A stretch of DNA of 64,000 nt from Streptacidiphilus jiangxiensis (GTDB lineage Bacteria > Actinomycetota > Actinomycetes > Streptomycetales > Streptomycetaceae). Where the stretch lies: assembly GCF_900109465.1 (NCBI RefSeq), contig NZ_FOAZ01000007.1:224840-288839 (forward strand), read 5' to 3'. Position numbers and translations under genes: made by a program. Under the pieces are notes generated by a model. That model did not search any database. It had not been told where the DNA came from and saw only the letters and a program-made list of their open reading frames with translations. Positions 17,627 through 25,605 of this stretch are shown here, one piece after another (within the stretch, counting starts at the first letter, position 1; every line of letters begins with the position of its first letter).

Positions 17627-20600
17627 TCAGATGATCGCGTCGAAGTCGTCGTCGGCGGCGACGCCCCAGGTGTCGCTCTCCTGGACCAGCAGGTCGGCGG
17701 CGCCGCGACCGGGCTTCTCCTCGGCCGGTTCCTCCGTCTCCGGCTCGGGCGCGGGCTCCTCCTCGAAGTCGTCCGCTGCGCTGCTGCGGTAGACCACCGG
17801 GGTACCGCCGCCCTCCGAACTGGTCGTCACGATGGCCCGGTTGGGTCGCCAGGTGGCGAACCGGGGCTCCTCCTCGTCGGGCTGGGCGGCGGTCGCGCGA
17901 GGGGCCGGGACGTCGCCCCAGGCGCTCTGCTCGGTCGTCGCGTAGCCGGGCGCGTGCACGTCCCCCTCCTCCTGGACGGGCACGGACCACAGCAGTGGCA
18001 CGAACGCAGCCCCTGCGCCGTCCCACCCGGCGGCGGCCTCGCCGCCGAGGAGCGCGGGTCCGGCGGCTGGCTCGGCCAACTCGACCTCGGCGAAGTCGGC
18101 CTCCTCGTCGACGCCTGCCCCTGCGGTCCAGTTCGTCGGGCGGGGGGAGCGCGGGGCGGCGTGGGCCGCAGGCTGTCCGCCGGGGTGGCCCCCGACCGGC
18201 CCTGCCGCAGCGGCAGGGCCGGCGGCCTGATCCGGCGCAGGAGCGGTCGGCGCCGCCCCCGACCCGGCGGGGCCGGTGCCCGTGCCGTGCGGTGCCGTCG
18301 CCTGCCACGCGGCGGATCCGGCGGCTGCCGTCGGCGGCTCACTCACGGCGTGGAAGGCCGGCGGTGCGACCGCGCCCGCGCTCGTGGGCGTGGCGCCGGG
18401 CAGCGCGGTCGAGCCCCCGGTCGATGCGCCGGTCGCGGTCGCGGCCTGCCCCGAGTGGGTGAACGCGGTCGCGCCCGTGCCGGCCTGCCCGGTCGCTTCC
18501 GAGGTGACCCCTGCTGCAGTGGCCGTGGTCGGGTCGGAGGCTGTGTGGCTGTGCGTTGTCGCGCGGGTGCCGGCGTGCCCGGTCGCCTCGGCGGCGACTG
18601 CCGCCGCTGCGGCAGCGGCTTCGCCGCCCGATGTGGTCGCGGGGGTGCCGGGGTTCCCGGCTGCCGCGGTGGTGGCGGTCAGCGCCGAGGCCTCGCCGAC
18701 CGGTGCGGCCGACTGGGTCTCGTGCGTCCTCGCCGAGGACTCGGACGGCCCGGCCGCCACCGCGGCGAGCGCCGCCGCCGCGGCGATGGTCAGGGCCAGG
18801 CCCTCGCCGCCCGCCGCCGTTGCCTGGGTGTCTGGCTCCGTCTCTGCGGGGTCGCCGCTCCAGGGGTCGGCGCTCGGTGCCAACAGGCCCGAGGCCTCAC
18901 TGCGCTCGCCCTCGCGGGCTCCCGCCGCCTGGCCTGCGGCGCCGCCCGTGCCCGGCAGGAAGGGCACGCCCTCGCCCGACAAGCCCGCCTCGGCTGCTGC
19001 TTCCCCTGCCTGCTCGGCGGAGCCGACGGTGGCCCCCTCCGCGGCCGCGCCCGGCAGGCCCAGGCCCTCGCCGCCGGCGGCGGTGCCCAGGTGGCTGCCG
19101 ACCTCACCGCCGAGGGCCGCCTCGCCCTCCCACGGTGCGGCGCTGGCCGCGAGCAGGCCGGACGCGTCGCTGCGTTCGCCGTTGTGGCCGGCGGCCTGGC
19201 CCGCGCCGCCGCCCATGCCGGGCATGTAGGGCATGCCCTCGCCGAGCGCGCCGCCCGCACCGCTTCCCGCCCCCGCGCCCTCGCCCGCGAGCGCTCCCGC
19301 GCCGGGCAGGCTGTTCGCGCCCAGGCCGGGCGCGTGCTCCGTGGGCAGGGAGAGGCCCTCGCCGCCCGCGGCGGTGCCAAGGTGGTGGCCGATGTCGCCG
19401 CCGACGTTCGTGCCGCCCGCCCAGGGCTTGCCGCTGGCGTCCAACAGGCCGGAGGCGTCGCTGCGTTCGCCGTTGTGGCCGGCGGCCTGGCCCGCGCCGC
19501 CACCCATGCCCGGCATGTACGGCATGCCCTCGCCGAGACCGCCCGCCGCGCCAAGACCTGGCTCCGCCGTGCCCGAGCCGGTGCCGGGCAGGCCGGATTC
19601 CAGCGATGTGCTGCCGGGGAACCGCTGCCCGGCCCCGAGGCCGCCGGTGCCGATGCCGTCGCCGGTGGAGAGCTTGCCCGGCTTGGCGGCACCCAGGCCG
19701 CCGACGCCGCCGACAGCGCCCGCGCCCCCGACTCCCTTGGAGCCGGGGAACGCCGAGCTCTTGATCGCGGACTTCTCGGCCGGGAGACCGCCCTTGCCGC
19801 CGGTGCCGAGGCCCCCGCCGAACGCGGAGGGCAGCAGACCGGCCCCGCCGAGCCCGAGCGGGTCCAGGCCGCCGGTGCCGCCCGTGCCCAGGCCGCCGCT
19901 GTACGCGCTGGGGTTGAGCGCGCGGTCCAGGGCGTTCGGGCTCAGCGCGCCGATGCCCGGACCGGTGCCGAGGCCGCTAGGGTTGCCGCCCAACTGGGCC
20001 AGCCGGCTCGGGTCGAGGGATTTCAGGTCCGGTCCGCCGGCACTCCGGGGAGTCGTGTCGAGGTTCATCGGCGTGAGTGGCAGCCCGCTGTCGGCGGTCC
20101 GCAGCCCGCTGAGGTCCGGATTGACCGAACCAGGGTTGGTGTCCTGGAAGTTGGGCTGGTTGGGGCCGGTGTCCGTGGGCGGGGGCTGGTTGCTGCCCAG
20201 GGGAGAGTTGACGGGCCCAGGGGAGCGCACCGAGTCGATGGTGACCTGGTACTCGCCTGCCAGGCTCTTGAGGACCGCGCGCATGTCCTCGTTCATCCAC
20301 TCGACCAGCTGTGGGCGCTGACTGATCGGGATGAGGCCGTTGGACATGGGCGTGACGCCGCTCTTGACGGCCTCGTTGGCGTAGTAGGTGTCGATCTCCG
20401 AGATCAGGTTCTGCGCGTTGACCAGGTTGACGGCGTTGTTGGCCAGCTGCTGCGGAACCGAGTCCAGGCCGGAGGTACCGCCTGACAGGGCGGCCGCCGT
20501 TGCGGAGACCTGCTTGGAGAAGGTCTCCATCATGGTGAGGAACGAGTCCGCGGCGTCGCCCTTCCATGGGCCGTTGTCCCCGGCCAGGGCCTTGGCCTGG

Positions 20601-20878
20601 TCGGTGAGCGCCTGGGCGACGCCGCTGAGCACGACCTGCACCTGGTAGAAGATGTCGGCGGCGTCCTGCAGCGACTGCGGATCGGAGACGGACTTGGCGT
20701 GCGAGGAGTTGGCCGAACTGTCCACGCCGGCCGACATGCCGTTGATGGCGGCCTCGATCTGCTTCCAGTCCCAGGTGTTGTAGTCCTGGATGGAGCCCGG
20801 GTCCGAACTCGGGTCGCCGAAGACCGTGCCGTCGCCGCCCTGGGTGAACCCACCGCTGTTGTAGTCGCCCGACCCCAT
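17627..20878 (-). CDS. Type VII-associated WXG/PPE-like protein with long Gly/Ala-rich repeat region
   Basis: The protein has 1083 residues from the ATG at 20878, chosen because similarity to helical type VII substrates starts at MGSGDYNSGG; a longer in-frame start at 20980 adds low-quality sequence. Residues 1-170 are helical, with NTWDWKQIEAAINGM and GPWKGDAADSFLTMMETF, a W-x-G turn of the WXG/PPE type. Residues 230-440 are rich in Gly, Leu and Pro. Three repeats (MPYMPGM, ERSDASGLL, PW) follow, then an Ala/Thr-rich tract. The tail ends with an acidic stretch and DLLVQESDTWG, which looks like a fourth, degenerate repeat end. It may be a secreted or surface substrate of the neighbouring system. 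The function is unknown. Confidence 0.78.
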   Translation of the reverse strand: MGSGDYNSGGFTQGGDGTVFGDPSSDPGSIQDYNTWDWKQIEAAINGMSAGVDSSANSSHAKSVSDPQSLQDAADIFYQVQVVLSGVAQALTDQAKALAGDNGPWKGDAADSFLTMMETFSKQVSATAAALSGGTSGLDSVPQQLANNAVNLVNAQNLISEIDTYYANEAVKSGVTPMSNGLIPISQRPQLVEWMNEDMRAVLKSLAGEYQVTIDSVRSPGPVNSPLGSNQPPPTDTGPNQPNFQDTNPGSVNPDLSGLRTADSGLPLTPMNLDTTPRSAGGPDLKSLDPSRLAQLGGNPSGLGTGPGIGALSPNALDRALNPSAYSGGLGTGGTGGLDPLGLGGAGLLPSAFGGGLGTGGKGGLPAEKSAIKSSAFPGSKGVGGAGAVGGVGGLGAAKPGKLSTGDGIGTGGLGAGQRFPGSTSLESGLPGTGSGTAEPGLGAAGGLGEGMPYMPGMGGGAGQAAGHNGERSDASGLLDASGKPWAGGTNVGGDIGHHLGTAAGGEGLSLPTEHAPGLGANSLPGAGALAGEGAGAGSGAGGALGEGMPYMPGMGGGAGQAAGHNGERSDASGLLAASAAPWEGEAALGGEVGSHLGTAAGGEGLGLPGAAAEGATVGSAEQAGEAAAEAGLSGEGVPFLPGTGGAAGQAAGAREGERSEASGLLAPSADPWSGDPAETEPDTQATAAGGEGLALTIAAAAALAAVAAGPSESSARTHETQSAAPVGEASALTATTAAAGNPGTPATTSGGEAAAAAAAVAAEATGHAGTRATTHSHTASDPTTATAAGVTSEATGQAGTGATAFTHSGQAATATGASTGGSTALPGATPTSAGAVAPPAFHAVSEPPTAAAGSAAWQATAPHGTGTGPAGSGAAPTAPAPDQAAGPAAAAGPVGGHPGGQPAAHAAPRSPRPTNWTAGAGVDEEADFAEVELAEPAAGPALLGGEAAAGWDGAGAAFVPLLWSVPVQEEGDVHAPGYATTEQSAWGDVPAPRATAAQPDEEEPRFATWRPNRAIVTTSSEGGGTPVVYRSSAADDFEEEPAPEPETEEPAEEKPGRGAADLLVQESDTWGVAADDDFDAII
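18788..19534 (-). repeat. Three coding repeats (GEGMPYMPG...ERSDASGLL...PW) in the PPE-like protein
   Basis: Copies run 19534-19343, 19243-19052 and 18976-18788. Copies 1 and 2 each span 64 residues and are nearly identical over their first 31. Copy 3 spans 63 residues and is divergent. Each starts GEG, then M/V-P-Y/F-M/L-P-G, then ERS-x-A-S-G-L-L, then P-W, and ends AAGGEGL. The near identity of copies 1 and 2 suggests a recent duplication. Confidence 0.85.
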
Positions 20879-20943
20879 CGTCCCCACCCGATCTTCCGAT
20901 TCGAACCGCCGCGTCCAGGCGCGCACCCGTTGTCGGCCCCGAG

Positions 20944-20983
20944 CCCGTGTCCGCGCCACCGCGGTCGGCGGCGCGGACACGGG
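20944..20983 (-). terminator. Strong hairpin inside the type VII locus
   Basis: CCCGTGTCCGCGCC (20944-20957) and GGCGCGGACACGGG (20970-20983) form a perfect 14-bp stem with a 12-nt loop. It begins 7 nt past the stop of the 188-residue gene and lies before the PPE-like gene at 20878. It may end or weaken readthrough from the secretion core into the cargo genes, or protect the upstream mRNA end. Confidence 0.65.
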
Positions 20984-20990
20984 CGGGAGC

Positions 20991-21557
20991 TCACTTGCCG
21001 TTGCCTCCGCTGGGCGGCGCGCCGGGAGTGCCCCCGGCGTCCGTGATCAGGGAGGTGAAGTCGCCGTCCGTCGACTGGAACGCGTTCTGGAGATCGTTCG
21101 CGCTCGCCGAGTTGGCGTCCTCGATGGTCTTGTACTTCGCACTCAGCTGCCGCACGCCGGCGCTCAGGTCGCTCAGCCCCTGGCTGAGGTCGCCGAGCAC
21201 CTTGACGAACTGCTCCTTCAGACCGGCGTCGGCGTTGGGGCCGTTGACGTCGATCCGCATCTTGTTGGCGTGGTAGAAGTCCCCAGGAACAACCGAGACT
21301 CCCTCCAGGGCCGTCTGCGCCTTGCGCACCGGGTCGACCAACTGGTCGATGTTGGACGCGAAGAGGTCGAGGGACGGTGTGTCCACCGTCGTTCCCTTGC
21401 CGTCACCGTTCCCGGAGGGGACCGGCGGCGGCGTGAACGTCTGCGGGTTCGAGTAGGAGCCGTGCCCGTTGGGCACTGAGGTGCCGTTGCCGTACTGCTT
21501 GGGCTGGTACGGCGGCTTCGGCTTCGGCCGCGGCATGGGGATGGGGGCACCGGGCAT
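20991..21557 (-). CDS. Helical type VII-associated protein with Pro-rich N terminus
   Basis: The protein has 188 residues from the ATG at 21557, only 3 nt after the upstream WXG100 stop. Residues 1-60 are rich in Pro, Lys, Gly and Asn and look disordered. Residues 62-165 are helical (LDLFASNIDQLVDPVRKAQT, then QFVKVLGDLSQGLSDL). The tail is rich in Gly and Pro. It could be a distant EspC/DUF2580-like secretion target, because size, helicity and neighbours fit, but I cannot assign it to a family. There is no signal peptide or membrane segment. It is the last gene before the 14-bp hairpin. Confidence 0.75.
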   Translation of the reverse strand: MPGAPIPMPRPKPKPPYQPKQYGNGTSVPNGHGSYSNPQTFTPPPVPSGNGDGKGTTVDTPSLDLFASNIDQLVDPVRKAQTALEGVSVVPGDFYHANKMRIDVNGPNADAGLKEQFVKVLGDLSQGLSDLSAGVRQLSAKYKTIEDANSASANDLQNAFQSTDGDFTSLITDAGGTPGAPPSGGNGK

Positions 21558-21560
21558 GCG

Positions 21561-21848
21561 TCACGCCCAGAGCTGAACGCCTTGGCGCTCACCGTTGGCG
21601 TAGTACTCGTTGATCTGCCCCAGCATCTGGATCGCGGCCGCGACCTTGCTGGTCATGTCGGCGGCGGCGGTGTCCCACTGCGCCTTCACCTGGGTGTAGG
21701 TGGCCTGCGCGTCGCTGGTCCACTCGGCCAGGTTGATCTTCGACTGGCTGTCCAGGTCGGCGAGCGTCTGGTTGAGCTGCTGGGTGATGGAGTTCATCTC
21801 GCCGACGATGTAGTCGACCTGCTCCATCTGCACGGTGTACGTGGTCAT
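21561..21848 (-). CDS. WXG100-family protein (EsxA/EsxB-like)
   Basis: The protein has 95 residues, the normal length for the family. The ATG at 21848 follows AAGGAGA. It is a two-helix hairpin with W-T-S at the turn (NLAEWTSDAQATYTQVKAQW). Y-x3-E near the C terminus (YYANGE) matches the type VII export signal. It is encoded next to a second WXG100 gene at 21918, and the two probably form the heterodimer typical of EsxA/EsxB pairs. Secretion through the adjacent EccC/EccD/EccB machinery is inferred from context. Confidence 0.93.
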   Translation of the reverse strand: MTTYTVQMEQVDYIVGEMNSITQQLNQTLADLDSQSKINLAEWTSDAQATYTQVKAQWDTAAADMTSKVAAAIQMLGQINEYYANGERQGVQLWA

Positions 21849-21917
21849 GCTGGGCTCTCCTTACGAGTGGTCGGCCGGGCGGTCGCGGGGACCGCGGCAG
21901 GTGAGTGGTGGTCGGGC

Positions 21918-22259
21918 CTACAGGCCGGGCAGCCCGCCGTAGTTGCCGGAGCCGATGGTCTGTGCGACCTGCTGGGCCACCTGCTCGGTGTCGGCGTGGG
22001 TGTTGGCGTAGACGTTGGTGTTCTGCGCCAGCTTCTCCAGCATGGTGCTGAGCGCGTTGTTGACGGAGCGGAAGTCCTCCAGCCACTGCGTCATGGCCTG
22101 GTTGAAGATGGTGGCGGCCTCGCCGGTCCAGCTGGCCTGCAGGGCCTCGATCTGGCCCTCGACCTGCGCGTAGGAGCGCGTGGTGTCGTCCAGGGCCGTC
22201 TGGAACGTGCCCTGGGCCGTGGTCATTCCCTGGAGTTCGACTGCGGTCAGCTTGCTCAC
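21918..22259 (-). CDS. WXG100-family protein (EsxA/EsxB-like)
   Basis: The protein has 113 residues. The GTG at 22259 follows AAGGA. The turn is SWTGEAATIFNQAMTQW, a clear W-x-G motif between two long helices. YANTHADTE near the C terminus is a weak match to the Y-x3-D/E signal. It precedes the 95-residue WXG100 gene by 69 nt on the same strand. The 88 nt upstream, after the AAA+ gene, may hold a separate esx promoter, but none is clear. Confidence 0.92.
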   Translation of the reverse strand: MSKLTAVELQGMTTAQGTFQTALDDTTRSYAQVEGQIEALQASWTGEAATIFNQAMTQWLEDFRSVNNALSTMLEKLAQNTNVYANTHADTEQVAQQVAQTIGSGNYGGLPGL

Positions 22260-22347
22260 TGCGGTTCCTTTCGTCGCGGATCGTGTCCGGGGTAAGGGAG
22301 TTGGGAGGCGGTGTGGGGAGGTGGTCAGGACGTCGAAGCTTCAATTG

Positions 22348-25300
22348 TCATGAGTGCACCAAGGATGCGGGCGGTTCCGCTTCCGCGCCGGTTGCCCGGT
22401 TCGGTCCCGGTTCCGGGAGGTCGCCGGGGGTCAGCGTGCGCGTTCGCGCGGTCGTGGACAGGCGCTCGGCCAGCCGGTGGACCTCGAAGGCGCCGCGCGC
22501 CGGCGGCCGCGAGGCGAACAGCGCCGTCGCGGTCGCCGCCGCCTCCTCGCCCAGACGGAAGCCGAACAGCCGCAGCCTGCGCTCCAGCAGAACGGTGAGC
22601 TGCTCCGGTGTGTAGGGCGCCAACTCGACGTACTCGGCGAACGCTTCGGCCGCCTCCGGGTGTCCGGCCAGCGCCCGCATCAGATGGGGCTCGCTGCCAC
22701 TGAGCGCCAGCACCGCCCCGTGCGGCTTGGAGGCGAGCTTCGCCAGCGCCTCCAGCACCGGCCCGCGCTCCGGCTCCCGGCGCTGGGTGAAGGCCTCGTC
22801 CAACTCCAGCAGCAGCAGCCCGCCCTCGGACTCCCGCAGCGCGGCCGCCAGCCGGAACACCGGCTGCTCCGCCCAGCGCACCGGGACGTGCGAGAGCGGC
22901 AGCCGCTGCACCGCCCCGGAGGCCAGCAGCCCGAACTCCGCCAGACAGCGTGCGTACAGGGCCGCCAGGGCCTGCCGCCCGCTGCCGGGGCCGCCCTGCA
23001 GCACCACGTGCGCCAGGCCCTCCACCAGCGTGCCGGACCGGTGCAGGGTCGCCAACTGCTGCAGGCGGGTGCGCAGCGTGGCGCGGGCTTCGTCCAGGCC
23101 CGCGAGGGCGTCCAGGCGGCGCAACCCCGGAGAGTCGAACCCCTCCTCCGGAACACCCTGCGGCGAGGACTGCGGTGACGGTCGCGGTGACAGGGGTTGC
23201 GTCGGCGCGGGCTGGTCGGCGGCGGGGACGGTGAGCACGTCGGCCCCGGTCAGGACGGACAGCGCGGCGTCGTCCGAGGACGCCTCCGCCGCCAGGCGCG
23301 ACGCCTGACGGCTGATCATCTCCTCGAAGACCTGCCGGGCGACGCGGCCGTTGCCGAAGGTGGCACCCTTGGGCACGTCCTCGAAGTAGCGGACCAGGGC
23401 CTGCAGGGCGTCGTCCGTCAGCTCGTAGTAGTGCTTGGCGCACAGGCCCTCGACGATGGTCACCAGCTCGTCGGGGCTGTAGTTGGGGAATTCCACCGAC
23501 CGGGCGAACCGCGACGCCATGCCGGGGTTCGAGGCCAGGAACTGGTCCATCTGCGCCGAGTACCCGGCGACGATGACCACGATCTCGTCGCGGTGGTCCT
23601 CCATCAGCTTCATCAGCGTCTCGACGGCCTCCTGACCGAAGTCCGGGCCGCTGCCCTTGGACTGGTTGGTCAGGGTGTACGCCTCGTCGATGAACAGGAC
23701 ACCGCCGAGCGCCTTGGTGAAGACCTCGGTGGTCTTGATCGCCGTGCCGCCGATGATCTGGGCGACCAGGTCGGCACGGGCCACCTCCACGATGTGTCCC
23801 TGGCTGAGGATGCCGAGCTCGGCCAGCACCGCGCCGTAGAGGCGGGCGACGGTCGTCTTGCCGGTTCCGGGCGGCCCGGCGAAGACCAGGTGGCGGCTCA
23901 TCGGCGGCATGGGCAGGCCCATCTCCTGCCGCCGCTGGGCCATCTTGTTCAGGTTGATGAGCCCGGTGACCTCGCGTTTGACGCTCTCCAGGCCCACCAG
24001 CGCGTCCAGATCGGCCAGCGGACCGGTGCCCACGTGGTGGGCGCCCGCGCCCGACGGCTGCTCCGCGCGCTGCGGGGACGGCGCGGCGCGCTGCGCGGTC
24101 GGTGCCGCGGGAGGCTCACCGCCGCGACCGGAGGGGCTGAACTCCCGCACCCCGCTGCCGGCGTTGTCGCGGACCTCGCAGTGGTGCAGCTGCACCGGCT
24201 CGTCCGAGCTGGAGCGCACCCCGTCACCGGAGTTGCCGACGACGGCGCAGTTGGTCAGCTCCGCCCGCGCACCCGGCTGCACGTGCACCCCGTGACCGTG
24301 CGCGCCGGTCATCCGGCAGCCGACGGCCGTGAGCGTGCCCCCCTCGGCGACCCGGACGCCGTCGGCAGCCGAGTCTGCGAACTCGCTGTCGTGGGCGGTG
24401 AGCTGTGAGTCCGCGCCGACCACCGTCGTCCAGCCCCGGACCCGGACGCCGGTCAGCTGCATCCGGGCGCCCCCGGCGAGGCCGAGGGCGGTCCCGGCGT
24501 CCGCAGCGGTGGTGTGCAGCCGCACCTCCGTCAACCTGGCTTCGGCGCCGCCGTCCAGTTCGACACCGCCGCCGCCCCCGCCGGTGATCTCGCCGCCCTG
24601 CAGGGTCAGCACGGCCTCACCCTCCGCCCGCACCGCCGACGTGCGCGCACCGCGGACCGTCAGGTCCGTGCCGTGTGCCGCACTGCCCGCGTCGACCAGC
24701 AGACCGACGGGGGAGTCGGCGATGACGCAGCCCTCCAGCCGCGGCCGCGCGCCGCCGGTCACCTGGACGGCGACGGTGGCGGCCGCGGTCACCGCGCAGC
24801 CGCGCAGCAGCGCCGTGGACGGACCGGCGATGTGCAGCGCCTGCCCGCGCGAGCGCTCGAAGCGACACCCGGTCAGCACCGTCTCGCCGCTGCTGGTGAG
24901 GTAGGCGTCCACGGCGGCGCTGCCGCCCACGACCACCTGGTCCAGCCGGGCGGTGCCCTCCTGCTCGACGGCCAGAGCGGGCTTGCGGCAGCCCTGCACC
25001 TGCGTCGACTCCACCGTCACCGAGCCCTGCCCGTTGACGCAGACTCCGTTGCCCTCCACCCGCTCGACGGTGCAGTCGCGCACGGTCAGCCGGCCCCGGT
25101 CCGCGACCACGACGGCGGAGGAGGCGACGTCCGCGATCCGGGACCGCTCGATCAGGCTCGCGCCGGGGGAAGTCACCACGACGCCCGCCCCCTGGCTGTT
25201 CGTCAGCGTGCAGGAGCGCAGCGCCACCGTCCCGTCGTGCCAGGCCAGCACGGCCGCCCAGGCGGAACCCTCGATCCGGCAGCCGTCGAGCGCGGCCTGC

Positions 25301-25605
25301 CCGCGCCGCACGTCCAGCACCGGCGCCTCCGGGTCGGCGCCGGAGAGCACCAGCCCCGACAGCTGGACCGCCTCCGCGTCCAGCACCAGGGCACTGCCCT
25401 TCTCGGCGTGGACGCGGACCTCCGCGCCCTCGGCCCCGGCGTCCTCGGCGGCGAGGGAGACCGGGCGGGTGATCGTCAGCGTCTCGTCGTAGCGCCCGGC
25501 GGCGACGGTGATCAGCGCGCCGTCGGTCGCGTGACGCAGCGCCTCGCCGATGGTGCGGTAGGCGCCCGCCTGGGAGCGCGAGACGAGCAGGACGGGTCGG
25601 TTCAC
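22348..25605 (-). CDS. EccA-like AAA+ ATPase with N-terminal right-handed beta-helix
   Basis: The protein has 1085 residues. The GTG start at 25605 overlaps the previous stop (GTGA), and AGGGGAG lies 6-7 nt upstream. Residues 1-470 are parallel beta-helix repeats of the pectate-lyase/CASH type. Residues 520-800 are a CbxX/CfqX-type AAA+ domain with Walker A GPPGTGKTT (577-585), Walker B VLFIDEAY (about 636) and a sensor segment ending in GNGRVARQVFEEMI. A second AAA+-like module has an altered Walker A (GGPGSGRQA) and LLLLELDEA, so it may bind nucleotide poorly. Mycobacterial EccA has the same CbxX-type ATPase behind a TPR domain; here a beta-helix takes that place. The likely role is cytosolic remodelling or delivery of substrates to EccC. 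Confidence 0.88.
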   Translation of the reverse strand: MNRPVLLVSRSQAGAYRTIGEALRHATDGALITVAAGRYDETLTITRPVSLAAEDAGAEGAEVRVHAEKGSALVLDAEAVQLSGLVLSGADPEAPVLDVRRGQAALDGCRIEGSAWAAVLAWHDGTVALRSCTLTNSQGAGVVVTSPGASLIERSRIADVASSAVVVADRGRLTVRDCTVERVEGNGVCVNGQGSVTVESTQVQGCRKPALAVEQEGTARLDQVVVGGSAAVDAYLTSSGETVLTGCRFERSRGQALHIAGPSTALLRGCAVTAAATVAVQVTGGARPRLEGCVIADSPVGLLVDAGSAAHGTDLTVRGARTSAVRAEGEAVLTLQGGEITGGGGGGVELDGGAEARLTEVRLHTTAADAGTALGLAGGARMQLTGVRVRGWTTVVGADSQLTAHDSEFADSAADGVRVAEGGTLTAVGCRMTGAHGHGVHVQPGARAELTNCAVVGNSGDGVRSSSDEPVQLHHCEVRDNAGSGVREFSPSGRGGEPPAAPTAQRAAPSPQRAEQPSGAGAHHVGTGPLADLDALVGLESVKREVTGLINLNKMAQRRQEMGLPMPPMSRHLVFAGPPGTGKTTVARLYGAVLAELGILSQGHIVEVARADLVAQIIGGTAIKTTEVFTKALGGVLFIDEAYTLTNQSKGSGPDFGQEAVETLMKLMEDHRDEIVVIVAGYSAQMDQFLASNPGMASRFARSVEFPNYSPDELVTIVEGLCAKHYYELTDDALQALVRYFEDVPKGATFGNGRVARQVFEEMISRQASRLAAEASSDDAALSVLTGADVLTVPAADQPAPTQPLSPRPSPQSSPQGVPEEGFDSPGLRRLDALAGLDEARATLRTRLQQLATLHRSGTLVEGLAHVVLQGGPGSGRQALAALYARCLAEFGLLASGAVQRLPLSHVPVRWAEQPVFRLAAALRESEGGLLLLELDEAFTQRREPERGPVLEALAKLASKPHGAVLALSGSEPHLMRALAGHPEAAEAFAEYVELAPYTPEQLTVLLERRLRLFGFRLGEEAAATATALFASRPPARGAFEVHRLAERLSTTARTRTLTPGDLPEPGPNRATGAEAEPPASLVHS

